Positions 42,046-52,663 of a DNA stretch of 64,000 nt are shown here, in pieces (the stretch's first letter is position 1; each line of letters starts with the position of its first letter). The DNA is taken from positions 11,083,338 to 11,147,337 of the forward strand of contig OZ024735.1 in NCBI GenBank assembly GCA_964016875.1, read 5' to 3'. Position numbers and translations under genes: made by a program. The notes beneath the pieces are model-generated. The model was not told where the DNA came from. It searched no databases and saw only the letters and a list, made by a program, of their open reading frames with translations. This DNA is from Fallopia convolvulus. Lineage: Eukaryota > Streptophyta > Magnoliopsida > Caryophyllales > Polygonaceae.

Positions 42046-43018
42046 TGATGCGAGATTAAGGCCGCTTGATGCCCGATCTTCGACGTTCGTGACTCAAACA
42101 ATAGAAACAAGAACAAAGTGGTCAGAAATGGATTCAAACGAAAGCGACTCAATGAGAACAATGGAAGCAACGACTCAAAGACACAAAACAGACTCGGTGA
42201 CGACAAACAAACGCAACAAAGAAACAAGGAAACGACTCAATAAAGGACTGAAGATCAACTCCCAGAAACAACTAGAAGACCCTTGGCTCAAAGAGACAAG
42301 AACCAACTAGAATGATCGAGAAACCAACCTTTACGATCTCACACAAACAAGGAGCAAGCCTTGTAGCACGAGAAAGGGGCTCGTGATTGTTGAAAGGCAC
42401 CAATCTTCTATGAAATTGACACAATCCAAAACAAACCAAGCTGCAAACACACACCCGTTGAAAGACAAAGCTCTCGTTTTCTCTCTATTGCAAGGAGAAT
42501 TGGAAATTTCAAATGAGTTGTCTGATCTGAAAATTAACTACCTAAAAGCTATTTATATGTCCATAAATTACAAGGAAATAATAATTAAAGTCTAATTAAA
42601 ATAAAAGATAGTCAATAGCCCAAAATGGCCCAATTTAGAAATAAGCCCAACATAGGCCGACGGCGCATGCTTGCTCATTCTCGGACAAGCGCGCACACAC
42701 GCGGACAGGCGCGCTCAAGGGCGCGCCGTTGCATCGCTACGCTGGCGAAGGCGCAGCGCTGCATCGCTGGAGTTAGGATGCGCCGTTGCAACGTCGGTTT
42801 GGTGCGCGTCGCTACAGCCTTGGCTCGAAGATCCCTCGGCGCTCAAGACGCACACCGCCCTAGCTTTGGACTCCATACATACTCCTGCCTCCTTAGCCAT
42901 AGTGTAGCCCACAAAAACATTCATCTCATGTTGTAGCTTCTTGGCTCGAGCACGAGTGAGTGGTCCATCAAAGAGTGTAGGCGCGCCCGGTGGAGGCTGC
43001 CTAGATGGTCCCTCATCA
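42046..43018 (-). repeat. 3' LTR of A2 (973 bp)
   Basis: + strand tgatgcgagattaagg to ggtccctcatca. Internal coding follows on the right, starting with the reverse purine tract (43019-43030). Confidence 0.92.
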
Positions 43019-43329
43019 ACCTCCCCTTCTTGGAAAGGATTCGACCCCGAATCCAGCTCCTCATCCAAGGCTAAGTACGGCGTAAGATCAGCGACATTGA
43101 AGGTGGCGCTCACACCATAATCCCCGGGCAGCTCTAACTTGTAAGCATTGTCTCCAATCCGTTGAAGCACCTTGAAAGGTCCATCGCCTCTTGGAGACAG
43201 CTTGCTCTTCCTTAGCTCCGGAAACCGCTCCTTCCTTAGATGTGCCCATACCAAATCGCCGGGTTGGAAAATCACGCGGCGCCGCCCATGGTTGGCGCGC
43301 CTAGCATTGTACTCGGCCTTTTGCTCCAA
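42715..43329 (-). pseudogene. Integrase C-terminus and LTR-encoded tail of A2
   Basis: A frame from MEQKAEYNARRANHG through the GPF module (PRGDGPFKVLQRIGDNAYKL), FNVADLTPYLALDEELDSGSNPFQEGEV, across the purine tract and into the LTR (GPLTRARAKKLQHEMNVFVGY). Upstream, a TAG after KLHARTRLEQ-type sequence (about 43355) separates it from the core. In an intact copy this is the C-terminal 200 residues of pol. Confidence 0.8.
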
Positions 43330-43330
43330 C

Positions 43331-46300
43331 CGAGTCTTGGTGCGAGCATGCAGCTACTTAATAAATTCAACGTGCTTTCCTGCATCAAAACTTTCATGCT
43401 CCCTCATTGGAAATGGGGTAAGATCTAAGGGGGTGAGTGGGTTAGTACCATAAACACATTCAAATGGAGTTAACATAGTAGATGAGTGCATAGTGCGATT
43501 GTAAGCAAACTCCACATGAGGTAAAGCTTCTTCCCACATTTTCAAATTCTTTTTAATAATGGTTCTAAGGATAGTAGCTAACGTCCTATTGGTCACTTCG
43601 GTTTGCCCATCAGTTTGTGGGTGGCTAGATGTAGAGAACATTAGCTTAGTTCCTAGATTATTCCATAAAGTCCTCCAAAAATGGCTAAGGAACTTGGTAT
43701 GCCATGAAGCCTAACTATTTCCCTAAAGAACAAGTTAGCTACATTACTAGCATCGTCAGTTTTATGGCATGGCACAAAATGTGCCATTTTGGAAAATCGG
43801 TCAACTACCACCATAATTGAATCTCTCCCCTTCTTAGTCCTAGGCAACCCTACTATAAAGTCCATGGATAAATCCTCCCACGGGGCCGTAGGCGTAGGCA
43901 AAGGGGTGTAAAGTCCATGTGGCATCAACCTAGATTTGGCTCTTAAACAATCAACACAACGCTTAACTACATTTTCAACGTCTCTAAGCATGTGTGGCCA
44001 GTAAAAATGAGCCCTAAGAGTATGATAAGTCTTATCCCTCCCAAAATGTCCCATTAGGCCGCCTTTATGGGCTTCCTCAACCAACAATAAACGCAAAGAG
44101 CAACGAGGAATGCAAACTTTATCTACTCTAAATAAAAATCCATCATGAATGTAGTATTTCTCATCCGAACCCCTTTGCGTGCAGCACTTAAAAGCATCGC
44201 CAAAATCAATATCAGTCTCATATAATTCACGAATGTAAGTAAATCCTAACACTCTAGAATCTAATGAGACAAGCAAAGCATGGCGACGTGACAAGGCATC
44301 GGCTACTACATTATCCTTTCCCTTTTTATATTTTATGACATATGGAAATGTCTCAATGAATTCCATCCACCTACCATGCCTTCTATCCAATTTATCTTGA
44401 CTCTTGAAATGTTTTAAGGATTCATGGTCAGTTTTCAAGACAAATTCACTAGGCCAAAGATAATGTTGCCATGTTTTTAACACTCGAAACAAAGCATATA
44501 ACTCTTTATCATAAGTCGAGTAGTTTAAACATGCATCTTTCAATTTTTCAGAAAAGAAGGCAATAGGCTTACCTTCCTGCATGAGAACGCCTCCAATTCC
44601 AATGCCACTCGCATCACACTCCACTTCGAAGGGACGAGTGAAGTCGGGCAAGGCCAACAATGGGGCATGCGTCAATCTGTCCTTTAGGGCGTTGAATGCC
44701 CTCTCTTGTGCCTTCTCCCACTTGAATTCACTCCTCTTCTTAGTGATTTCGGTCAAGGGAGAAGCAATGGTGCTAAAATCCCTCACAAATCTCCGATAGA
44801 AGCTGGCGAGGCCGTGGAAGCTCCTGACTTGGCCAATGGAGGTAGGCGTCGGCCACTCTTGAATCGCCTTTATCTTGGCTTCGTCTACTTGTAATCCTTT
44901 GGAGCTCACTACAAACCCAATAAAAGTGACATGATTAGTGCACAATTCACATTTCTTCAAATTTGCATACAAGTGCTCTAATCTAAGTGTAGAGAGTACT
45001 TCCCTCAAATGATTTTCATGCGTTTCTAGGGATTTGCTATAGATCAGAATATCATCAAAATAAACAACAACAAATTTCCCTATGAAGTTTCTAAGCACAT
45101 GATTCATTAGACGCATGAAAGTACTTGGGGCGTTTGTAAGCCCGAATGGCATAACAAGCCATTCATAGAGACCAAACTTGGTCTTGAAGGTTGTTTTCCA
45201 TTCGTCCCCCTCCTTCATCCTTATTTGATGGTAGCCACTTTTTAAATCTATCTTTGAAAAGATAGTGGCTCCATGCAATTCATCTAGCATGTCGTCTAGA
45301 CGAGGGATGGGGTGCCTATACTTTACCGGTATGTTGTTAATAGACCTACAATCGACACACATACGCCACGTGTTGTCTTTCTTAGGCACTAGCAACACCG
45401 GTACAGCACAAGGGCTTAAACTTTCCCTAATGTATCCCTTATCCAATAACTCATGGACTTGGGATTGGACTTCGTGAGTCTCCTTGGGGTTCATACGATA
45501 GGCTGGCCTATTAGGCAGAGATGCTCCGGGAATGAGATCAATTTGATGCTCGATTCCTCGAATTGGAGGTAAGCCAGCCGGTATCTCATCGGGAAACACG
45601 TAATTGTATTCCTCAATGAGCCCCAAAATTTGTGGGGGCAAAGAGGCTCTAAGTTCCTCATTCAACAAACTCAGCTCCTTGCACAAGAGCATGAGTGTTG
45701 TTTGCCCATCCAAATACTCGGTCTCTAACTCCCGCTTGGAAGCCAAAAGTGCGCTGGAGGGTGGGAGATTGTTAGGTGAGCTCGTCTTACCCCGAGCTGT
45801 CCCCTTCTTTCCCTCACCTTCTCCACTTACCTTACTTACCTTCTTTTTGTCAAACTCCTCGGCCACCTGCATAGGCGTCATGGGTTTGAGCACTATGGTT
45901 TGGCCATTGTAGGTGAAGGTGTTCCGGTTGGTGAATCCATCATGCGTGACCTTCCTATCATATTGCCATGGGCGACCTAATAAAATGTGACAAGCCTGCA
46001 TAGGAACTACATCATAAAGAACAACATCCTCCTAATGCCCTAATTTAATAGAAACATGCGCTTGCTTGTTCACTTTAAGTTCTCCACAATCGTTCATCCA
46101 ATGCAATTTATAAGGTCTAGGGTGTTGAGTCATAGATAATTGCAGTTTTTGTACCATTTAAAGACTAGCAATGTTACAGCAACTTCCACTATCTATTATC
46201 ATGTTGCAAACCTTACCCTTAATTAAACATCGAGTATGAAATAGATTTTCACGTTGATTATCGTCACAAGGGGCTGGTTTTATATGCATGTTACGTCTAG

Positions 46301-47843
46301 CAATTAAAGACTCCCCTGATTCATACTCTATCTCATCCTCATCATCATGCAACTCATCATTATTAGGCTCATTTTCATGCACATCATCAATTTCTTCCTC
46401 CGATTCATATTGGCCTAAATGATTGATTAAAAGTGTTTTCTTGTTAGGGTAATCTTTCATCATGTGACCCCTACCTTGGCACTTAAAACACACAATATCC
46501 CTAGCTCTAGAGGAAGGGTTAGAGGTACTGCCCTTAGGGGTTGCCGAAGCTCCACTATTGGGGCCCTTGTTGTAGGATGGCGCGGTGCCCGCGGAAGGCT
46601 TGGTTCGGCCAGCTTGATCTCCATAGGCGCCGGCGGTGCTTCCTCGTTCCTTTGTAGGCGCGCCTTCCTTTATATAAGACATGGCCTGGCCACGGTTGTT
46701 CCTCCATGCGTTGGGCTGGTTACTCGTGCCTCGGCCTCCTAGAATCCGTGCCTTGTTCTTTTTCTCGACCTTCATAGCTAAATGTAACAAACCAGTCATA
46801 GTAGTATATGGATATAAATCGACCTCATTAGCTAAAGAAGGGTGTAAAATTCGAAGGAAACGTGCCATTGTGGACTCTTCATCCTCATCCACATCGGCCC
46901 TTACCATTGCCACCTGCATGGCATTGTAAGTTTCCTCGGCACTCATTGAACCTTGCTTGAGATTCTCCAATCTTTGACGCAGCTCACGTGCATAATGTTG
47001 GGGAATGAAACGCCTCCTCATGAGGGCCTTCATTTGCTCCCAAGTTCCTATTGGTGCGTCAAGAGCTCTTCTCCTTTCCTTTACTAGATTATCCCACCAG
47101 ATTAGTGCATAACCGGAAAATTCAAGGGTGGCGAGTTGTACCTTTTTATGCTCGGCAAAGTTATGGCAATTCCATATTTGTTCAATTTTCGTGTCCCACT
47201 CCATGTAGACGTCCGGATCACACTTGCCTTCAAAGGCTGGGATCTTCACTTTGATTTTTCCTACTCCATCTTGCTCGGGCTCTCTAGGCCGCCTTGGCCG
47301 CCTGTCCCTATCGTCGCGCCGTGAGTAGCGCTCCCTTGGATCCTCGTCCTCGGCGTCATACTCGTCAAACGGGTATCCTTGGCCTGGAGCTCTCCTATGT
47401 CCCTGAAAATCTTGAAAATTATTAGCACGATTTTGCCCTTCCCTAGCGGGAGAGGGTAATTGGCTAATTGGAATCCCTTGAGCAAAAATCCCGGGAGAAT
47501 GGAAATGAGTTGAGTTCAAGTGATCTTCCCTGTTTTGATGATGGGAAGTGGAGGCAAAATTCGGATCCATGCTGGACGGATGGAACGTAGGCGCGGACTC
47601 ACGAGCACGCCCTTGCTCTTGGCTCGCCGCTGTGGCTGGATCGTGCGCCGTTGGCGCGGTACCTGGCGCGACGCTCGGTGCGGCCCCTGGTTGAGGCGTC
47701 GTAATTGTTTGCGCCTCCAAGGCAGCCATGCGCGATTTGAGGCGCGCCATGTTGCTGTTGAGAGAGCTCAACAAGTTGAACACATCGGGGTGAACCGGGT
47801 CGGGGCTCCTGGATCGGTGGGATCCTCTCTCGTCTCCTGACAT
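43331..47843 (-). pseudogene. gag-pol of A2, broken
   Basis: Reading down from the ATG at 47843: gag as in A1, with the last knuckle cysteine changed to tyrosine (CFKCQGRGHMMKDY). The frame stops at about 46157 (GAA to TAA against A1) in the protease, right after IIDSGSCCNIASL, and again at about 46034 (TAC to TAG). From 46001 it is open through RT (YFDDILIYS), RNase H and integrase HHCC plus first aspartate. Near 43697 a short deletion joins HGIP to the sequence just after the SDRD motif: the second catalytic aspartate is lost and the frame shifts. Integrase residues with TDGQTEVTNRTL follow in another frame (43641-43354). Confidence 0.88.
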
Positions 47844-49036
47844 GATCACACACAATGCACTACAAGCAAATGGTTAATGTTAGTCAAATCAATAAACTCC
47901 TCGCTTGTGTTTCACTCGCTCTCACTCTCGGGTGGTGTGATCGAGCTTGTTGTTGCAATCTGCTTTGAAATGATCAAAATCAAGTTGAAGTTTAGTAGAT
48001 CAATCAAACACGAGCAGAGACAAGGTTGGAGAGACAAGAAGTTAAACAAAGAAGACTCGAATGTAGCATAGAAGAATTAGATAAAATGAGAAGATGACTC
48101 GATTATAAACAAGGATGAAATGAAAAGACAAGGAAGAGATCAACCTGATTAAGTCCTTTTCACCTTGAATTCCTTAACCAAGTGCGACTTGGAATGGTTT
48201 GTTAGGTGAGGATAAGGGTGGCTCTTTGTGGAGGTAGGTCTCGTCAATGGCGTCCAAAGAATGAAAAAGGAGAGAAGACACAATGCTTGCACTGAATGAA
48301 ATATACTTAGACTATGCACTAGTATGAAATGCAACTTGATGTATGAAACGTAAGAGATATTTCTGATTTTTCGATTTTTTTTTTTTTTTTTGATTCTCTT
48401 TTTCTTTTTTTTTTTTTAAACTAAAATAATTACAAGAATAATCACGAAATAAAATACTAATGCAGGATATGAATATTATGTGCAAGAATGAGGTGAATTT
48501 TGGACGTTGGGTGGGTTGTGGGTTGAATCGGTCTCAAGGCTGAAATGTAGGAGGTGGGGTATGAATTTGGACGTTGGGAGAGTGTGGGAATGGATTGGAA
48601 TGGATCTTGCTACTTTGTAGGAGGTGGGTGTAGCTTTTGTGGCTGAAATGAAGGTTGTTAGAATCTTTGAACTAGTCAACCTTAAATGTAGGAGGTGGGA
48701 AAGGTAATTGAATTTCTGACTTAATTAAATTAAATCAGCTCCTCCTTACTTAATTCAAACGTGGCTGATGGTTCTAGGAAGGTGGTGGACGTTTTTGTGA
48801 AGGTGGTGGGCAGGAGGTGGTGTTGGTGACGGTTACTTGAAGTTTAGGGTGTGTTTGGCTGGGCAAAAACAAACCACTACACAAGCAACAAATGGTTAGT
48901 ACTATCAAGTTAATTAAAGCAAAGGAATTAATCAACCTGACCTTGAGGACGTTTTTCTTTTTGGATTTTGTGGACTCTAATGGCGGATCGACTCGAACAC
49001 AAGAAGAACGTCTACAACGAAGCTCTGATACCAATT
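47844..49036 (-). other. Leader and primer site of A2
   Basis: Nearly identical to the A1 leader in reverse, including the homopolymer block (48370-48420, here T runs) and the duplicated intron-like modules. The primer site TGGTATCAGAGC on the minus strand lies at 49022-49033. Confidence 0.85.
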
Positions 49037-50009
49037 TGATGCGGGATTAAGGCCGCTTGATGCCCGATCTTCGACGTTCGTGACTCAAACAATAGAAACA
49101 AGAACAAAGTGGTCAGAAATGGATTCAAACGAAAGCGACTCAATGAGAACAATGGAAGCAACGACTCAAAGACACAAAACAGACTCGGTGACGACAAACA
49201 AACGCAACAAAGAAACAAGGAAATGACTCAATAAAGGACTGAAGATCAACTCCCAGAAACAACTAGAAGACCCTTGGCTCGAAGAGACAAGAACCAACTA
49301 GAATGATCGAGAAACCAATCTTTACGATCTCACACAAACAAGGAGCAAGCCTTGTAGCACGAGAAAGGGGCTCGTGATTGTTGAAAGGCACCAATCTTCT
49401 ATGAAATTGACACAATCCAAAACAAACCAAGCTGCAAACACACACACGTTGAAAGCCAAAGCTCTCGTTTTCTCTCTATTGCAAGGAGAATTGGAAATTA
49501 CAAATGAGTTGTCTGATCTGAAAATTAACTACCTAAAAGCTATTTATATGTCCATAAATTACAAGGAAATAATAATTAAAGTCTAATTAAAATAAAAGAT
49601 AGTCAATAGCCCAAAATGGCCCAATTCAGAAATAAGCCCAACATAGGCCGACGTCGCATGCTTGCTCATGCTCGGACAAGCGCGCACACACGCGGACAGG
49701 CGCACTCAGGGGCGCGCCGTTGCATCGCTACGCTGGCGAAGGCGTAGCGCTGCATCGCTGGAGTTAGGACGCGCCGTTGCAACGTCGGTTTGGTGCGCGT
49801 CGCTACAGCCTTGGCTCGAAGATCCCTCGCCGCTCAAGACGCACACCGCCCTAGCTTTGGAATCCATACATGCTCCTGCCTCCTTAGCCATAGTGTAGCC
49901 CACAAAAGCATTCATCTCATGTTGTAGCTTCTTGGCTCGAGCACGAGTGAGTGGTCCATCAAAGAGTGTAGGCGCGCCCGGTGGAGGCTGCCTAGATGGT
50001 CCCTCATCA
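49037..50009 (-). repeat. LTR shared by A2 (5') and A3 (3')
   Basis: A complete 973-bp A LTR. The left neighbour is the A2 primer site, the right neighbour (acctccccttcttgg) is the purine tract and integrase end of another element. This LTR-interior-LTR-interior order indicates LTR-LTR recombination. Confidence 0.9.
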
Positions 50010-50617
50010 ACCTCCCCTTCTTGGAAAGGATTCGACCCCGAATCCAGCTCCTCATCCAAGGCTAAGTACGGCGTAAGATCAGCGACATTGAAGGTGGCGC
50101 TCACACCGTAATCCCCGGGCAGCTCTAACTTGTAAGCATTGTCTCCAATCCGTTGAAGCACCTTGAAAGGTCCATCGCCTCTTGGAGACAGCTTGCTCTT
50201 CCTTAGCTCCGGAAACCGCTCCTTCCTTAGATGTGCCCATACCAAATCGCCGGGTTGGAAAATCACGCGGCGCCGCCCATGGTTGGCGCGCCTAGCATTG
50301 TACTCGGCCTTTTGCTCCAACCGAGTCTTGGTGCGAGCATGCAGCTACTTAATAAATTCAACGTGCTTTCCTGCATCAAAACTTTCATGCTCCCTCATTG
50401 GAAATGGGGTAAGATCTAAGGGGGTGAGTGGGTTAGTACCATAAACACATTCAAATGGAGTTAACATAGTAGATGAGTGCATAGTGCGATTGTAAGCAAA
50501 CTCCACATGAGGTAAAGCTTCTTCCCACATTTTCAAATTCTTTTTAATAATGGTTCTAAGGATAGTAGCTAACGTCCTATTGGTCACTTCGGTTTGCCCA
50601 TCAGTTTGTGGGTGGGA
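50010..50617 (-). pseudogene. A3: integrase C-terminal fragment
   Basis: Reverse-strand coding with TNRTLATILRT, VEFAYNRTMHS, the GPF module and a tail crossing the purine tract into the shared LTR (frame 50320-49706). A stop sits at about 50346 as in A2. The fragment breaks at cagtttgtgggtgg, within PQTDG, and joins forward-strand family E sequence. Confidence 0.83.
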
Positions 50618-51440
50618 ACATAAGGCGGAACAAGTCTTTGACTTCTACCAATATTCGGACGCCCAAAAGGTAGCCATTGCCACCATTAAGTTTATCGATT
50701 TTGCTAACCATTGGTGGATTGAGGATAGGGAAGAAAGAGCATACAATGGTTATCCGGCTATTGATACTTGGGAGGAGTTAAAGGCCGCCCTAAGGCATCG
50801 TTTTGTACCCGAGGACTTCACTGCTCGATTGCATGCTCGGCTAGAACAATTGAAGCAAGGAACCAAAACGCCGGATGAGTACTACAAAAAGCTCAAGATC
50901 CTAGTCTATAGATCCGGCCTACGGTTCCCCGAGGGGTATGTTATCTCTAAGTTCATTAACGGTTTAAATGCTGACCTTAAATCTATTGTGAGTACGCAGC
51001 ATTTCGTTAGGGGCACTACGATTGAGGAGGTTTTGCACTACACCAATCATATTTACCAAAATCTGCCTCAACGGAGGAGTTATCCATCTTCTACCAAACC
51101 GTGGAATGTTCAAGGTGGGGGCTCTTCTAGCCAACAAGAACGGCAACCCGACAACAAGCAAGACGTCGGTAACGTGCCTACGCGACGTGAACCACCTCGG
51201 ACTTCACAAGGAGGAAGGCGTGAAGGAGAGCAACGAACGAGTGATATCAAGTGTTTCAGGTGCTTAGGGCGGGGACACATAGCTCGGGATTGCCCTTCGA
51301 AGCGCCAAGTTCTACACCATTGGGGAGTATGAGTCGGATGAGGAGGCCGAGATTGAGGAGCCACAAACCGGTGATGAAGAGGTGGCGGAGTTGCAAGTTG
51401 TGTCCGAGACAAATGGGGAGTGCTTCGTGGTCAAGCGCTC
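50618..51440 (+). pseudogene. Family E gag fragment
   Basis: A different Ty3/gypsy gag on the forward strand, lacking its N-terminus. It reads EHKAEQVFDFYQYSDAQKVAIATIKFIDFANHWW, then RHRFVPEDFTARLHARLEQLKQGTK-type capsid sequence and a CCHC knuckle CFRCLGRGHIARDC (about 51252-51293). The frame stops at 51332. Continuation in another frame (YTIGEYESDEEAEIEEP, then NGECFVVKRS) shows a one-base shift near 51315. The last five bases, cgctc, are the target duplication of the LTR that follows. Confidence 0.8.
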
Positions 51441-52403
51441 TGATACGGGGATAAGCCGCTTGATGCCCGATCTTCGACGTTCACGACTCAAAACAAGGAA
51501 ACAAAGATAATGATCAGAAATGGAAATGCAACAAGACTCAACAATTGAAGAACATGACTTGTAATGAATGAAAAGACAAGAATCAAATGCAAAAACAGAA
51601 AAGGGACTCGACAAGAGATAAATGACTCAAGAACAACAAGAAGGACAACCTCATAAAACAACTATCAAACCCTTGACTTGATTCAGCCAAGAACCTAATA
51701 GAACGATTATGAAACCAACCTTTACGATCTCACACAACAAGGAAGGAGACCTTGAAGCACGAGAAAGGGGCTCGTGATTGTTGATTAGCACCAACCTTCG
51801 ATGAGATTGACACAAATCAAAGCAAACCAAGATGCAATTGCACACACACGTTGAAAGCTCAAAAGCTCTCGTTTTCTCTCTATTGCAAAGAGAATTGGAA
51901 TTACAAAATGAGTTGTCTAATCTGAAAATTAACTACCTAAAAAATATTTATATGTCCAGAAATTGCAAGGAAATAATAATTAAAGTCTAATTAAAATAAA
52001 AGATAGTCAATAGCCCAATTCAGAAATAAGCCCAACATAGGCCGGCGTCGCATGCTTGCTCGTGCTCGGACAAGCGCGCACACACGCGGACAGGCGCGCT
52101 CAGGGGCGCGCCGTTGCATCGCTACGATGGCGAGGGCGCGGCGCTGCATCGCTGGAGTTGGGGCGCGCCGTTGCAACGTCGGTTTGGTGCACGTCGCTGC
52201 AGCCTTGGCTCAAAGATCCCTCGGCGCTCAAGACGCACACCGCCCTAGCTTTGGACTCCATACATGCTCCTGCCTCCTTAGCCATAGTGTAGCCCACAAA
52301 AGCATTCATCTCACGTTGTAGCTTCTTGACTCGAGCACGGGTGAGTGATCCATCAAAGAGTGTAGGCGCGCCCGGTGGAGGCTGCCTAGATGGTCCCTCA
52401 TCA
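51441..52403 (-). mobile_element. Solo LTR, type A, inside family E (963 bp)
   Basis: + strand tgatacggggataagcc to ggtccctcatca, with perfect 5-bp duplications cgctc (51436-51440 and 52404-52408). The E frame continues across it. It lacks ten bases (aaaatggccc, near 52014) present in the copy at 60490. A CpG-rich block lies at 52040-52200. Confidence 0.92.
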
Positions 52404-52663
52404 CGCTCACTTTTCGCCAATGAAGCTCTAGTCCCATCTAACCAAAGGGAGACTATTTTTCATACAAGATGCCTCATCCAAGGTAAGCTTTGCAATCTTA
52501 TAATTGATGGAGGATCTTGTTGTAACATAATAGACCAAGAGGTGGTCAAAAGGTTTGCCCTTAAAACTTCTCCTCATGTATTACCCTATACTTTATGTTG
52601 ATTAAATTCTAACACACCTCTTGAGGTGAATGAGCAAGCATGTGTCAAGTTTTCTATAGGGGG
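52404..52663 (+). pseudogene. Family E protease fragment
   Basis: Continuation of E: SNQRETIFHTRCLIQGKLCNLIIDGGSCCNIIDQEVV, the retropepsin site with the serine of DSG changed to glycine (DGG). A stop follows TLC at about 52600, and further in-frame residues NTPLEVNEQACVKFSIG run to the break near 52663 into reverse-strand A4. The segment is repeated at 61463-61722. Confidence 0.8.

Larger units (their letters stand above)
42046..50009 (-). mobile_element. Element A2: full-length chromovirus with two LTRs, 7964 bp
   Basis: Both LTRs are 973 bp (3' LTR 42046-43018, 5' LTR 49037-50009). The primer site is next to the 5' LTR and a purine tract agaaggggaggt next to the 3' LTR. The coding order is gag-PR-RT-RNaseH-INT. 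The protein frame is broken by two nonsense codons and an integrase deletion. The right flank is not target DNA but integrase coding of a further copy (A3), so the right LTR is shared. The left flank is the orphan LTR fragment. Confidence 0.9.

Noticed and set aside
42625..42936. Arginine-rich frames antisense to A LTRs (also at 35392, 49662, 52052 and 61069)
   Set aside because: They arise from the CpG-rich block read in other frames; the sense strand encodes the pol tail and the rest is promoter.
42046..50009. Target duplication for A2
   Set aside because: Left flank ends gttta and right flank is A3 integrase; no matching 5-bp repeat, consistent with recombination.
52326..52601. New gene starting in the A LTR and running into protease sequence
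   Set aside because: The start lies in antisense LTR; only the part after 52404 is real (family E protease), joined by insertion.
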